Of a DNA stretch of 64,000 nt, positions 26,558 to 35,418 are shown one piece after another; positions within the stretch are counted from its first letter, which is position 1; each line of letters begins with the position of its first letter. The stretch lies in NCBI GenBank assembly GCA_965216105.1, contig OZ244147.1, forward strand, positions 620,001-684,000, written 5' to 3'. This stretch comes from JAALLB01 sp017643495 (GTDB taxonomy: Bacteria; Pseudomonadota; Alphaproteobacteria; Rhizobiales; Rhizobiaceae). The notes beneath the pieces were generated by a model. The model was not told the origin of the DNA. It worked only from the letters and a program-made list of their open reading frames with translations, and ran no database searches. A program made the position numbers and the translations under genes.

Positions 26558-28042
26558 TCAGGCGTCTTCGCCTTCGCCAGCAGTCTCCAGACCGTATTCC
26601 CTTAACTTGCGATACAGGGTGGATCGTCCAATACCAAGCTTGCGTGAAACTCGCGACAACTGGCCATCATAGTGATCAACTGCAAAGCGAATGACCTCGC
26701 TTTCTGCTTCGGCAAGCGAGATTACGTTGCCTTCCTTGTCAAACAGGTTGAGGAAACCCGGCTCGGGGCCTGTGAGAGATACTTCAGGGATGACAGGACT
26801 TGCAGCCGGAGCTGGTGATGCAAGTTTGCCGGTGTTTCCCTCATGGGATGAACCTGCATTTCCGGATGATGCAATCTGCGGAAACTCTTCCATTCCCAGC
26901 TCGTCGCTTTCGCTCAAAACGACAGCACGGAACACCGCATTTTCCAACTGACGGATATTTCCCGGCCAGTCAAATGCACAAAGCATCTCCATAGTGCCCT
27001 GGTCCACACCTGAAATGTTGCGGCCTTCCTCTGCGCCAATCCGCGCTACAAAATGCCGGACAAGTTCGGGTATGTCCTCACGCCTGTCACGCAGGGGCGG
27101 TACCATGAGCGGCAGAACACTCAGCCGGTAATAGAGGTCTTCACGGAAATTGCCTTCATTGACTTCATCAATGAGGTTGCGGTTGGTTGCAGAAATCAGT
27201 CGAAAGTTCACTTTTACGGGTTTGGAAGCCCCAACGGGGTCAACTTCACCTTCCTGGATTGCGCGCAACAGCTTTACCTGCAATTCCAGCGGCAGCTCCC
27301 CGACCTCATCCAGGAAAAGGGTTCCTCCGTCCGCTTCCTGGAATTTGCCCAGATGCTTGTCGGTGGCACCGGTGAAGGCTCCTTTCTCGTGGCCAAACAG
27401 GATGCTTTCGGCAAGGTTTTCAGGAAGCGCCCCGCAATTTACAGTCACAAAGCTTTTTGAAGCGCGATCACTCATGCCCTGAATGGCGCGTGCGATCATC
27501 TCCTTGCCGACACCGGACTCACCTTCAATGAGAACGGGAATGTTCGATTCCGCAGCCTTGGTTGCGATTTTCTTGACCCGTTCCATGTTCGGACTTGCTG
27601 ATATGATTTCCTTGAATGTCAGCTTCCCGGTGCTGGCCCGGTTGATGCGTTTGATCTCGCCCTTCAGCGCATCCAGTTTCAAGGCATTTTTCAGGGAAAC
27701 CTTCAGACGTTCCGGGGCGGCCGGCTTCATGACAAAATCCACGGCACCTGCACGCATGGCGTTGACGGCGGTCTCCACACCACCCTTGGCAGTCTGCACG
27801 ATCACGGGTTGTTTCAATCCCTTCTTGCGCATTGCTTCAAGGACTTCGATACCATCCATGTCAGGCATCATCACATCCAGCACGATTGCCGTGATCCGGC
27901 TTGCATGTTTGCCTGTCAGGGCCTCGATTGCAGAGGTTCCGCCGTCAGCGGTCATGGTCCGGTAGCCGAATTTCTGGATGGTTGCTTCCAGCAGACGCCG
28001 TTGCACCGGCTCATCGTCGACAATCAAAATCAGTTCAGCCAT
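26558..28042 (-). CDS. sigma-54-dependent response regulator
   Basis: 494 residues: receiver domain (1-120) with the phospho-acceptor Asp56 in LDVMMPD; AAA+ activator domain with Walker A GESGVGKE (174-181), the sigma-54 contact loop GAFTGA (221-226) and DEVGELP; and a C-terminal Fis-type helix-turn-helix (LSRVSRKLGIGRSTLYRKL). It belongs to the NtrC/DctD class but is not NtrC or NtrX by context, because no histidine kinase or nitrogen gene is adjacent, so it is an orphan here. Three related GGTTAAAC-like repeats lie 70-105 bases upstream of its start and could be its own operator. Confidence 0.93.
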   Translation of the reverse strand: MAELILIVDDEPVQRRLLEATIQKFGYRTMTADGGTSAIEALTGKHASRITAIVLDVMMPDMDGIEVLEAMRKKGLKQPVIVQTAKGGVETAVNAMRAGAVDFVMKPAAPERLKVSLKNALKLDALKGEIKRINRASTGKLTFKEIISASPNMERVKKIATKAAESNIPVLIEGESGVGKEMIARAIQGMSDRASKSFVTVNCGALPENLAESILFGHEKGAFTGATDKHLGKFQEADGGTLFLDEVGELPLELQVKLLRAIQEGEVDPVGASKPVKVNFRLISATNRNLIDEVNEGNFREDLYYRLSVLPLMVPPLRDRREDIPELVRHFVARIGAEEGRNISGVDQGTMEMLCAFDWPGNIRQLENAVFRAVVLSESDELGMEEFPQIASSGNAGSSHEGNTGKLASPAPAASPVIPEVSLTGPEPGFLNLFDKEGNVISLAEAESEVIRFAVDHYDGQLSRVSRKLGIGRSTLYRKLREYGLETAGEGEDA

Positions 28043-28114
28043 GTCCCGTCCTTGTTGAATGGATCGCCCGGTTTGCGGCGAACCGTTTCATTTTGTGACA
28101 GTTCTAGCATTGCG

Positions 28115-28146
28115 GGTTAAACAGCGGTTTAAACGGGACGGTTAAC
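28115..28146. repeat. three GGTT(T)AA(A)C repeats between the sigma-54 regulator and the M3 peptidase
   Basis: GGTTAAAC (28115-28122), GGTTTAAAC (28126-28134) and GGTTAAC (28140-28146) occur in a row in a 229-base divergent intergenic region. Spacing is about one helical turn or a little more, and the middle unit contains the palindrome GTTTAAAC. They look like binding sites for one regulator, perhaps half-sites of the TTAAC type used by CtrA, but the N7 spacing of a full CtrA box is not met. Confidence 0.35.
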
Positions 28147-28271
28147 GGCAGGCATTGCCGAATGCTCAAATTTTAATGAAAACAGGGATGGTTGACATGT
28201 CCGGCAAGGCGGACAACATGCCCTGAAACTTATCTTGGCCACCGGCTGTCGGGAAATGAAAGAGGAATTAC

Positions 28272-30047
28272 ATGGGAAAGCAAGCGTCACCGGAAGCAAA
28301 TCGCAAGGAAGGGCTGGGTGATTTGCCGGAGTGGGATCTGAGTGACCTCTATCCGGCGATGGATTCAACCGAATACACCTCAGACCTTGAGGCTTCATCC
28401 AGCGATGCCCGGGCATTTGAAACAAAATATGCCGGAAAGCTGGAATCCCTGCTCGACAACAACCCTCGTGATCTGGCTTTAGCCATTGCCGAATATGAGC
28501 GCATTGAAGAACGGATGGGACGTATCATGTCCTATGCTTCTCTTCTGTATACCGGGGATACAAGCAATCCGGTGCATGCAAAGTTCTTCGGGGATGCACA
28601 GGAGCAGTTGACGGGGGCCGGATCACACCTGTTGTTCTTCCCGCTTGAAATCAACAGGATTGAGGACAGCAAGCTGAAAGACGCAATCAGGCAGGATGCT
28701 TCACTTGCCTATTACGAACCGTGGTTGCGTGACCAGCGACTGGGCAAGCCATACCAACTCGAGGACATGATCGAGCAGCTTTTCCATGAAAAATCGATGA
28801 CCGGCCGTGGTGCGTTCAACCGGCTTTTTGACGAGACAATGTCATCGTTGCAATTCGAGGTTGCCGGTGAGGAATTGCCTGTCGAGGCAGCACTCAATCT
28901 TTTGCAGGACCGTGACCGCAAAAAGAGACAGGAAGCTGCGTCAGAAATTTCACGGGTTCTCAATGAAAACATCAGGACGTTTTCGCTGATAACCAATACC
29001 CTCGCCAAGGACAAGGAAATCTCCGATCGCTGGCGCGGGTTCAAGGACATTGCAGATGACAGGCATCTGGCGAACCGGGTTGAACGCGAAGTTGTCGAGG
29101 CTCTTGTCGAAGCCGTAAGGGCGGCATTTCCCGATTTGTCCCACCGTTATTATGACATGAAGCGCAAATGGCTCGGTCTGGAAATCATGGAGCATTGGGA
29201 CCGGAACGCACCGCTGCCGATGAATGAGGACCGGGTGATTGGCTGGGACGAGGCACGGAATACCGTGCTTGAGGCCTATGAAGGATTTTCGCCCGAAATG
29301 TCAGAGATTGCATCGCGCTTCTTTGACCGCAACTGGATAGATGCACCGGTGCGTAGCGGCAAGTCGCCGGGGGCGTTTGCCCATCCCACGGTTCCGCAGG
29401 TTCATCCCTATGTGATGGTGAATTATCTGGGTAAATCCCGGGATGTCATGGTGCTCGCCCACGAGCTCGGACACGGGGTCCATCAGGTGCTGGCCGGGGA
29501 GCAGGGGGCATTGATGGCACAAACTCCCCTGACACTTGCCGAAACGGCCAGTGTTTTCGGGGAAATGCTGACCTTCCGCTCTTTGCTGGCCAAATGCGAA
29601 ACGGCAAAGCAAAGAAAAACCATGCTGGCCCAGAAGGTCGAAGACATGTTGAACACTGTAGTCAGGCAGATTGCTTTCTACATGTTTGAACGCAAGGTTC
29701 ACACGGCGCGCCGGAACGGGGAACTGACTTCAGATGACATTGGGGAATTGTGGTTGTCCGTTCAGGGTGAAAGTCTTGGCCCGGCATTCCGTTTCGGCGA
29801 TGACTATCGTCCGTATTGGGCATACATTCCGCACTTCATACATTCGCCGTTCTATGTCTATGCCTATGCGTTCGGCGATTGTCTGGTGAATTCCCTCTAT
29901 GCCGTTTACGAAAATGCGGATAGTGGCTTTCAGGACCGTTATTTCGAAATGCTGAAGGCTGGCGGAACAAAACACCATGGCGAATTGTTGAAACCATTCG
30001 GACTGGATGCAAGCGATCCGGAGTTCTGGAGTCGCGGGCTGTCATGA
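28272..30047 (+). CDS. pepF: M3-family oligoendopeptidase F, 3' end probably frameshifted
   Basis: Cytosolic zinc metallopeptidase that degrades short peptides. 591 residues as read, with the HELGH zinc motif at residues 397-401 (VLAHELGHGVHQ) and the downstream glutamate in LAETASVFGE. The N-terminal helical domain is intact. At the 3' end the frame stops at FWSRGLS, but the sequence just after, in another frame (ATG at 30044 to TGA at 30092-30094), encodes ISGMIDELEALDAQT, which matches the usual C-terminal helix of this family. A single missing base around 30045 would explain it. Activity might survive because the active site is complete. Confidence 0.92.
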   Translation: MGKQASPEANRKEGLGDLPEWDLSDLYPAMDSTEYTSDLEASSSDARAFETKYAGKLESLLDNNPRDLALAIAEYERIEERMGRIMSYASLLYTGDTSNPVHAKFFGDAQEQLTGAGSHLLFFPLEINRIEDSKLKDAIRQDASLAYYEPWLRDQRLGKPYQLEDMIEQLFHEKSMTGRGAFNRLFDETMSSLQFEVAGEELPVEAALNLLQDRDRKKRQEAASEISRVLNENIRTFSLITNTLAKDKEISDRWRGFKDIADDRHLANRVEREVVEALVEAVRAAFPDLSHRYYDMKRKWLGLEIMEHWDRNAPLPMNEDRVIGWDEARNTVLEAYEGFSPEMSEIASRFFDRNWIDAPVRSGKSPGAFAHPTVPQVHPYVMVNYLGKSRDVMVLAHELGHGVHQVLAGEQGALMAQTPLTLAETASVFGEMLTFRSLLAKCETAKQRKTMLAQKVEDMLNTVVRQIAFYMFERKVHTARRNGELTSDDIGELWLSVQGESLGPAFRFGDDYRPYWAYIPHFIHSPFYVYAYAFGDCLVNSLYAVYENADSGFQDRYFEMLKAGGTKHHGELLKPFGLDASDPEFWSRGLS

Positions 30048-30163
30048 TTTCCGGAATGATTGACGAACTCGAAGCCCTCGATGCACAAACTTGACGCTGA
30101 TATCCGGCATTTCGTAAGGAAGCAGGATACGCGGTGGACGATCCGGCAACGGAGGTATTGGTA

Positions 30164-30544
30164 ATGATTGAAAAATTTGAAAATCGAAATCTGGTACGGA
30201 CAAAGCGGGTGGCTGTCGCTGTTATTCTGTCAGCCACTCTTGCGGGTTGCCAGACAAACGGCTCTCCTTCAGAGCCACCTTTGGCCAATGGCAGTTGGGC
30301 ATCAAGCGACGGAGTTTACGTTGCCGAGTTCCTGAATGGCAGTTTCCGGGCTGTTGCCAATGATACAGGGAATGTCATTTCCGAAGGCACTTACATTGCC
30401 TCTTCAAAGGAAAACATCAAACTTCGTTGGACAAGTAACCTGACAGGACAGACCAATCAGGCGGATTGTATCAAGCCCGATGTCAATGTCATGAACTGTA
30501 CAGACCAGAATGGAAACAAATTTACGTTGCGACGAAACGCGTAA
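30164..30544 (+). CDS. omp10: Omp10-like outer-membrane lipoprotein
   Basis: 126 residues from ATG 30164, with GGAGG eight bases upstream. A lipoprotein signal peptide ends in LSATLAGC, giving a lipidated cysteine near residue 26. The mature part is a small beta-rich domain (NGSWASSDGVYVAEF, EGTYIASSKENIKLRW, NCTDQNGNKFTLRRNA) that resembles the Brucella Omp10 / protease-inhibitor-fold lipoproteins. Expected in the outer membrane. Homology is judged from pattern and memory, so the symbol is tentative. Confidence 0.7.
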   Translation: MIEKFENRNLVRTKRVAVAVILSATLAGCQTNGSPSEPPLANGSWASSDGVYVAEFLNGSFRAVANDTGNVISEGTYIASSKENIKLRWTSNLTGQTNQADCIKPDVNVMNCTDQNGNKFTLRRNA

Positions 30545-30661
30545 TCCTGTTTATACGCAAACAATGATAGGTCACCGGACAACAAACCGTGACAACGGCG
30601 AACGTAAAATGGCATGATTACATCCGGCAAGACCGGACGGGATTAAACTGGAGCATTGCAA

Positions 30662-30871
30662 ATGGCGAAAAAGGCAACACCGAAAAACGCGATGGATTAT
30701 CCGGAGCACGAGAAAACCTATGAACTTTTCCTCAAGTTCTCGATCTGGACCACGGTTTCCTGCGTTGCATTGCTGATTGCCATGGCGGCAGGATTTTTCG
30801 GTGGTTTCGGGCTGATTGGCGGAACACTTGTCTTTATCGTGCTGATGGCGATTTGCCATTTCGTCATCTGA
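30662..30871 (+). CDS. aa3-type cytochrome c oxidase subunit IV
   Basis: 69-residue single-pass membrane protein. A soluble N-terminus contains the family motif MDYPEHEKTYELFLKF, then the membrane part spans about residues 28-68 (WTTVSCVALLIAMAAGFFGG and LVFIVLMAICHFVI). This is the small alphaproteobacterial accessory subunit of the aa3 oxidase. RBS GGAG lies eight bases before ATG 30662. It stands alone, apart from the main cta/cox genes, which is usual in rhizobia. A terminator follows. Confidence 0.88.
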   Translation: MAKKATPKNAMDYPEHEKTYELFLKFSIWTTVSCVALLIAMAAGFFGGFGLIGGTLVFIVLMAICHFVI

Positions 30872-30903
30872 GTTTCCAGAGTGAAATCAGGAATAAGTAT
30901 TTC

Positions 30904-30946
30904 AAAGGGGCCGTCCGTCTTGCCGGATTGGCTCCTTTTGCTTTTC
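30904..30946 (+). terminator. terminator after the oxidase subunit IV gene
   Basis: AAAGGGGCC (30904-30912) pairs with GGCTCCTTT (30930-30938), with an inner TCCG/CGGA stem in the loop, followed by a T-rich run (30936-30945, interrupted by GC). It ends the subunit IV transcript and separates it from pntAA. Confidence 0.65.
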
Positions 30947-31073
30947 AATTTCGGGCCATGGCCATGTTTGTTGGCAGTGACCTGTGGGTACGGGCCTTCA
31001 AGGATTTGATTTTCCGGAAGGTTTTGTGCCAAGTAAGACTTTAGTTTATCAAGGCAAAGTTCAAGGCAACACG

Positions 31074-32321
31074 ATGATCGTCTTCGTTCCGAAGGAAACA
31101 CAGAACAGTGAAACCCGGGTGGCTGCTTCTCCGGAAACTGTCAAGAAGCTCACCGGCATGGGTTGTGAGGTTCATGTCGAAAAAGGTGCCGGTATCAACT
31201 CCCGGATAACCGATGAGCATTTCAAGGCGGCTGGTGCAAAGATCAGTTCCGCATCCTCTGCCGGCAACGCGGATGTGGTTCTCAAGGTGCTGCGCCCGAC
31301 TGCTGCCGAAGCATCAAAATACAAGAAGGGTGCGCTTGTTCTGGCGATCATGGACCCGTATGGCAATGAAAAAGAAATCGCTTCGATTGCTTCCGCCGGG
31401 GTCAGTGCATTTGCCATGGAGTTCATGCCGCGCATTACCCGGGCGCAGGTGATGGATGTTTTGTCTTCCCAGGCCAACCTGGCCGGTTATCAGGCGGTAA
31501 TCGAAGGAGCGGCAGAGTTCGGACGTGCTTTCCCAATGATGATGACGGCGGCCGGCACAGTGCCCGCAGCAAAGTGTTTTGTCATGGGGGCGGGCGTTGC
31601 AGGACTTCAGGCGATTGCAACCGCACGCCGTCTTGGCGCTGTTGTGACTGCGACGGATGTCCGGCCTGCTGCCAAGGAGCAGGTTGAATCGCTTGGAGCA
31701 AAATTCATTGCCGTAGAAGACGAAGAATTCAAGCAGGCCGAAACTGCTGGCGGCTATGCCAAGGAAATGTCCAAGGAATACCAGGCCAAGCAGGCCGAAC
31801 TGGTTGCAGCCCACATTGCCAAGCAGGATATTGTCATTACCACGGCACTTATTCCCGGACGTCCGGCTCCGAAACTTGTTTCGGCCGAGATGGTGAAATC
31901 AATGGCACCGGGCTCTGTACTTGTTGACCTTGCCGTTGAACGGGGTGGCAATGTTGAGGGTGCCAAGCCGGGAAGCGTTTCCAGGGTTGGTGATGTATTA
32001 ATTGTTGGTCATCTCAACATGCCGGGAAGGATCGCGGCTTCGGCATCCCTTCTGTATGCCAAGAACCTGCTTTCGTTCCTTTCCACAATGATTGACCCTG
32101 AAACCGGCAAGCTGGCGGTGGATCGCGAGGATGAACTGGTTTCAGCGACCATGCTGACGCATGGTGGTGGAATTGTTCACCCGAATTTCAAGGATGTACC
32201 TGTAGCGAAGGCTGCTGCCAAAAAAGCTCCTGCGCGCAAGGCGCCGGCACGCAAGGCCAGTGCGGCCAAACCTGCCGCAAAAAAAGCAGCGACAACAAAA
32301 GCCACTGGAGAAGGTAAATGA
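31074..32321 (+). CDS. pntAA: proton-translocating NAD(P) transhydrogenase subunit alpha 1, with Lys/Ala-rich tail
   Basis: NAD(H)-binding (domain I) subunit of the transhydrogenase, which drives NADPH formation with the proton gradient. 415 residues from ATG 31074 (AAGG upstream); an earlier in-frame TTG at 30984 would be too long. The alanine-dehydrogenase-like fold is complete, with FVPKETQNSETRVAASPETV at the start and the NAD-binding GAGVAGLQAIATARRLGA motif. The domain ends at about residue 375; the last 40 residues are an unusual tail of Ala, Lys and Pro with repeated AKKAPARKAPARK units resembling histone H1. Its TGA overlaps the pntAB ATG. Confidence 0.94.
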   Translation: MIVFVPKETQNSETRVAASPETVKKLTGMGCEVHVEKGAGINSRITDEHFKAAGAKISSASSAGNADVVLKVLRPTAAEASKYKKGALVLAIMDPYGNEKEIASIASAGVSAFAMEFMPRITRAQVMDVLSSQANLAGYQAVIEGAAEFGRAFPMMMTAAGTVPAAKCFVMGAGVAGLQAIATARRLGAVVTATDVRPAAKEQVESLGAKFIAVEDEEFKQAETAGGYAKEMSKEYQAKQAELVAAHIAKQDIVITTALIPGRPAPKLVSAEMVKSMAPGSVLVDLAVERGGNVEGAKPGSVSRVGDVLIVGHLNMPGRIAASASLLYAKNLLSFLSTMIDPETGKLAVDREDELVSATMLTHGGGIVHPNFKDVPVAKAAAKKAPARKAPARKASAAKPAAKKAATTKATGEGK

Positions 32322-32764
32322 GCGAACCTGCAACCAAACTCTCCGGTAGTGCCGAGGCACTGGCCGAGAAAGCCCTTCAACTTGCTGACGAGGCAACACG
32401 GGTTGCCAATGAGGCTGCAAATGCCGGTCAACCAGAAGGATTGGCGCAAATGGCGAGTGCGGCAACCGGCGGTGCGATCGACCCGTTTGTGTTCCAGTTC
32501 GCAATTTTCGTCATGGCGATTTTCGTCGGATATTATGTTGTCTGGTCTGTGACCCCGGCGCTGCACACGCCCTTGATGGCGGTCACCAACGCCATCTCTT
32601 CGGTGATTGTTGTTGGTGCCCTGCTGGCTGTTGGCATTCAGGCTGCCGGTGCAACCGCCACGACATTCGGATTTATCGCCCTGGTTCTGGCTGCGGTAAA
32701 CATATTTGGCGGGTTTCTGGTTACTCAGCGAATGCTGGCCATGTACAAGAAGAAGGAACGCTGA
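32318..32764 (+). CDS. pntAB: NAD(P) transhydrogenase subunit alpha 2
   Basis: 148 residues. The N-terminal 50 are soluble, Ala-rich and helical; the rest forms three to four membrane helices (about 52-140) including FVMAIFVGYYVVWSVTPALHT. This is the membrane domain of the alpha subunit, encoded separately as in other alphaproteobacteria. Its ATG overlaps the pntAA stop (ATGA). The long amphipathic N-terminus is longer than in Rhodospirillum PntAB and may contact PntAA. Confidence 0.93.
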   Translation: MSEPATKLSGSAEALAEKALQLADEATRVANEAANAGQPEGLAQMASAATGGAIDPFVFQFAIFVMAIFVGYYVVWSVTPALHTPLMAVTNAISSVIVVGALLAVGIQAAGATATTFGFIALVLAAVNIFGGFLVTQRMLAMYKKKER

Positions 32765-32767
32765 GCC

Positions 32768-34165
32768 GTGGAAAACCTGACCGCTCTCCTTTACCTCCTG
32801 TCCGGTGTGCTGTTCATCATGGCACTGCGCGGACTTTCGCATCCAACCACATCCCGTCAGGGCAATGTCTACGGCATGACCGGTATGGCAATTGCCATTC
32901 TGACCACGCTCTTTCTTGCAGCACCCACGTTTGGCGGATGGGTCCTGATTATCCTGGGCCTTGCAGCCGGGGGTGGAGTTGGTGCCTATGTGGCAAAACG
33001 CATCCCGATGACTGCCATGCCGCAGCTTGTTGCGGCATTCCATTCACTGGTTGGTCTCGCAGCCGTGCTTGTTGCTGCTTCTGCGCTATATGCCCCGGAA
33101 GCCTTTGGAATTGGTGCAGCAGGCTCGATCAAGGGAGCCAGCCTGGTTGAAATGGTGATTGGCGTATCAATCGGCGCCATTACATTCACAGGATCTGTGA
33201 TTGCCTTCGCCAAGCTGGACGGGCGCATGTCTGGTGCGCCGATCCTCTTGCCCGCACGGCACATCATCAATCTTGCACTGGCCGGGCTGCTGATCATCCT
33301 GGCGATCGTCTTCGTGCAGACCGAAAGCGCGACGTTGTTCTGGATCATCACCATTCTGTCGCTGGTAATCGGGGTTCTGCTGATTATCCCGATTGGTGGA
33401 GCGGACATGCCGGTTGTTGTTTCCATGCTCAATTCCTATTCGGGATGGGCAGCTGCCGGTATCGGTTTTACCCTGGGCAACCTTGCGCTGATCATTACCG
33501 GCGCGCTGGTCGGTTCATCCGGTGCCATTCTTTCCTACATCATGTGTAAAGGCATGAACCGCTCATTCATCTCAGTCATTCTGGGTGGTTTCGGTGGCGA
33601 TGGTGCTGCTGCAACAGCAGGAGATGACGGCGTTGAGCGCACGGTCAAGCAGGGGTCTGCTGACGACGCTGCCTTCCTGATGAAAAATGCGAGCAAGGTT
33701 ATCATCGTGCCGGGTTACGGCATGGCGGTGGCACAGGCCCAACACGCGCTGCGCGAACTTGGTGACCTGCTCAAGGAAGAGGGAGTCGAGGTCAAATACG
33801 CTATCCATCCGGTAGCGGGCCGCATGCCTGGCCACATGAACGTGCTGCTTGCGGAAGCAAACGTACCTTACGACGAAGTTTTCGAACTTGAAGACATCAA
33901 CAGCGAATTCGCTCAAGCGGATGTTGCCTATGTAATCGGTGCCAATGACGTGACAAACCCGTCTGCCCGGGATGATGCTGCATCGCCGATTTACGGCATG
34001 CCGATCCTTGATGTGGACAAGGCGAAAACCTGTCTGTTCGTAAAGCGTTCACTCGGGTCAGGATATGCCGGTATCGACAATACGCTGTTCTATCAGGATG
34101 GCACGATGATGTTGCTGGGCGACGCCAAGAAAATGACGGAAGATATCGTCAAGGCGTTTGATTAG
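32768..34165 (+). CDS. pntB: NAD(P) transhydrogenase subunit beta
   Basis: 465 residues from a GTG at 32768, three bases after pntAB. About nine membrane helices (1-260) are followed by the cytoplasmic NADP(H)-binding domain III with VPGYGMAVAQAQHALREL, HPVAGRMPGHMNVLLAEA and VIGANDVTNPSA, all diagnostic. Together with PntAA and PntAB it forms the complete enzyme. A strong hairpin lies 21 bases after the stop codon. Confidence 0.96.
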   Translation: MENLTALLYLLSGVLFIMALRGLSHPTTSRQGNVYGMTGMAIAILTTLFLAAPTFGGWVLIILGLAAGGGVGAYVAKRIPMTAMPQLVAAFHSLVGLAAVLVAASALYAPEAFGIGAAGSIKGASLVEMVIGVSIGAITFTGSVIAFAKLDGRMSGAPILLPARHIINLALAGLLIILAIVFVQTESATLFWIITILSLVIGVLLIIPIGGADMPVVVSMLNSYSGWAAAGIGFTLGNLALIITGALVGSSGAILSYIMCKGMNRSFISVILGGFGGDGAAATAGDDGVERTVKQGSADDAAFLMKNASKVIIVPGYGMAVAQAQHALRELGDLLKEEGVEVKYAIHPVAGRMPGHMNVLLAEANVPYDEVFELEDINSEFAQADVAYVIGANDVTNPSARDDAASPIYGMPILDVDKAKTCLFVKRSLGSGYAGIDNTLFYQDGTMMLLGDAKKMTEDIVKAFD

Positions 34166-34186
34166 TAAGTATTGTCTAGAATATTC

Positions 34187-34215
34187 CCCCGGAAACCCTG
34201 TTTTCCGGGGTATCT
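34187..34215 (+). terminator. hairpin terminator after pntB
   Basis: CCCCGGAAA (34187-34195) pairs perfectly with TTTCCGGGG (34202-34210), loop six bases. The following sequence (TATCTGTTT) is only partly T-rich, so termination may be incomplete. It marks the end of the pnt operon and faces the convergent PhyH gene. Confidence 0.6.
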
Positions 34216-34302
34216 GTTTCAGACGCATTTCAATGGCAGTATGCTGAACTTGCCATCTTGCTCGTGGCATCAAGATTTCACCAAAGGCATGCGTTACGTT
34301 TG

Positions 34303-35355
34303 TCAGGCCTTGCCGTCCGGCTCCATTTTCAGACGGGAAGCGGGAACCCGCCTGTATAACGACGGATTGCCAGTCGCTTCTGCCCGGCGATCCGCCTTGC
34401 GCCAGATTTGTTTCAGGCCGTATTCCTGGATTTTCAGGAACAGTCTGGAGCCTGTGCCGGGAAACGGGTTGAACGGCAGAACGCGCGAATATCCATAGAT
34501 TGCAAGCCGCGAGCAGGGCTGATCAACATCGCCGCGACGATGGAAGCCGTGAGTATCGGCTATGATCAGTGTATTGGCGGCGACCGGCAGTTCCCTTGCT
34601 TCGAGGCCGAGTTCAGCGAGGTCTTCTTCATCGACCCTGAAGGAGCCGAGTGCCGAATGGCCGCCGAGTTCTGCTGCGGCCTTACGGCTCATGTCATATT
34701 CCCAGGCGAGCCTTTTTCTCGAAAGACGATGCGAGCCGGGTGCATAGACGAACGATCCCTTGCCGGTCTCCACATCATCCAGAAACAACCAGTATTTCGC
34801 TGTCGGCTGGAACGTGTCCGAATGGAGCGTTTTCTGCGGGTCTGCAGCCCTGCTTTCCACGTAACCGTTCTTGACGCAGTGAATGAAATTGAGCGGGCGT
34901 GCGCGGGCGCTGGTCACGTATCCAACGAGCCGCTGCATCATGCGGTTTTCAACGAAAGCCTTACAGTGGGGCAGGCCCTTGCAGCGTTCCGTGTCGAGTA
35001 GCGCCATCTGGGTAAGGGTATTTCCCTGGGTCATCTCGCGCATCTCGCCGTCGAGTTCGAGAACCTCTTTCCGCAAGTCACGAAACGCCTGTTCCGGCAG
35101 GAAATCCTCAATCTTGATGAACCCGTTATGGTGATATTCGCGCCGGTATGCGGCTGGCACGAAGGGGATGAGGAAAAGCCGGCGAAAACCGCCAACGGCT
35201 TTTGCGAGCACGACCCTCGACACATGGAGCCCCATGCGATTGAGTGTCCGGCTGCCGATGATCGGGTTTTCTCGAAAGGACTTGTACTGCGTGAAGACCT
35301 GAACGAGCCAGACGGGTGCCATGAAGGCTTTCCTGGCTATATCGGTTGCCGACAT
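34303..35355 (-). CDS. phytanoyl-CoA dioxygenase (PhyH) family protein
   Basis: 350 residues. Double-stranded beta-helix oxygenase of the Fe(II)/2-oxoglutarate type: the iron-binding His-X-Asp is in KTLHSDTFQPTAKYW, the distal His in ADTHGFHRRGD, and a 2-oxoglutarate-binding Arg is probably in the following SRLAIYGYSR. Substrates of such bacterial enzymes include small lipids, amino acids and osmolytes; none can be named here. It is a single gene, convergent with pntB and downstream of the TPR lipoprotein gene by 63 bases. Confidence 0.85.
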   Translation of the reverse strand: MSATDIARKAFMAPVWLVQVFTQYKSFRENPIIGSRTLNRMGLHVSRVVLAKAVGGFRRLFLIPFVPAAYRREYHHNGFIKIEDFLPEQAFRDLRKEVLELDGEMREMTQGNTLTQMALLDTERCKGLPHCKAFVENRMMQRLVGYVTSARARPLNFIHCVKNGYVESRAADPQKTLHSDTFQPTAKYWLFLDDVETGKGSFVYAPGSHRLSRKRLAWEYDMSRKAAAELGGHSALGSFRVDEEDLAELGLEARELPVAANTLIIADTHGFHRRGDVDQPCSRLAIYGYSRVLPFNPFPGTGSRLFLKIQEYGLKQIWRKADRRAEATGNPSLYRRVPASRLKMEPDGKA

Positions 35356-35418
35356 CCGGCTCCTCCCGTCACTGTGAGCGTCCTGTGCCTTGAGGCAAGG
35401 TTGAACAATTGTGTCCGG

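Noticed and set aside
32177..33043. 288-codon minus-strand frame across pntAA/pntAB/pntB
   Set aside because: Antisense shadow of three certain genes, rich in Asn/His/Gln/Arg and without recognisable motifs.
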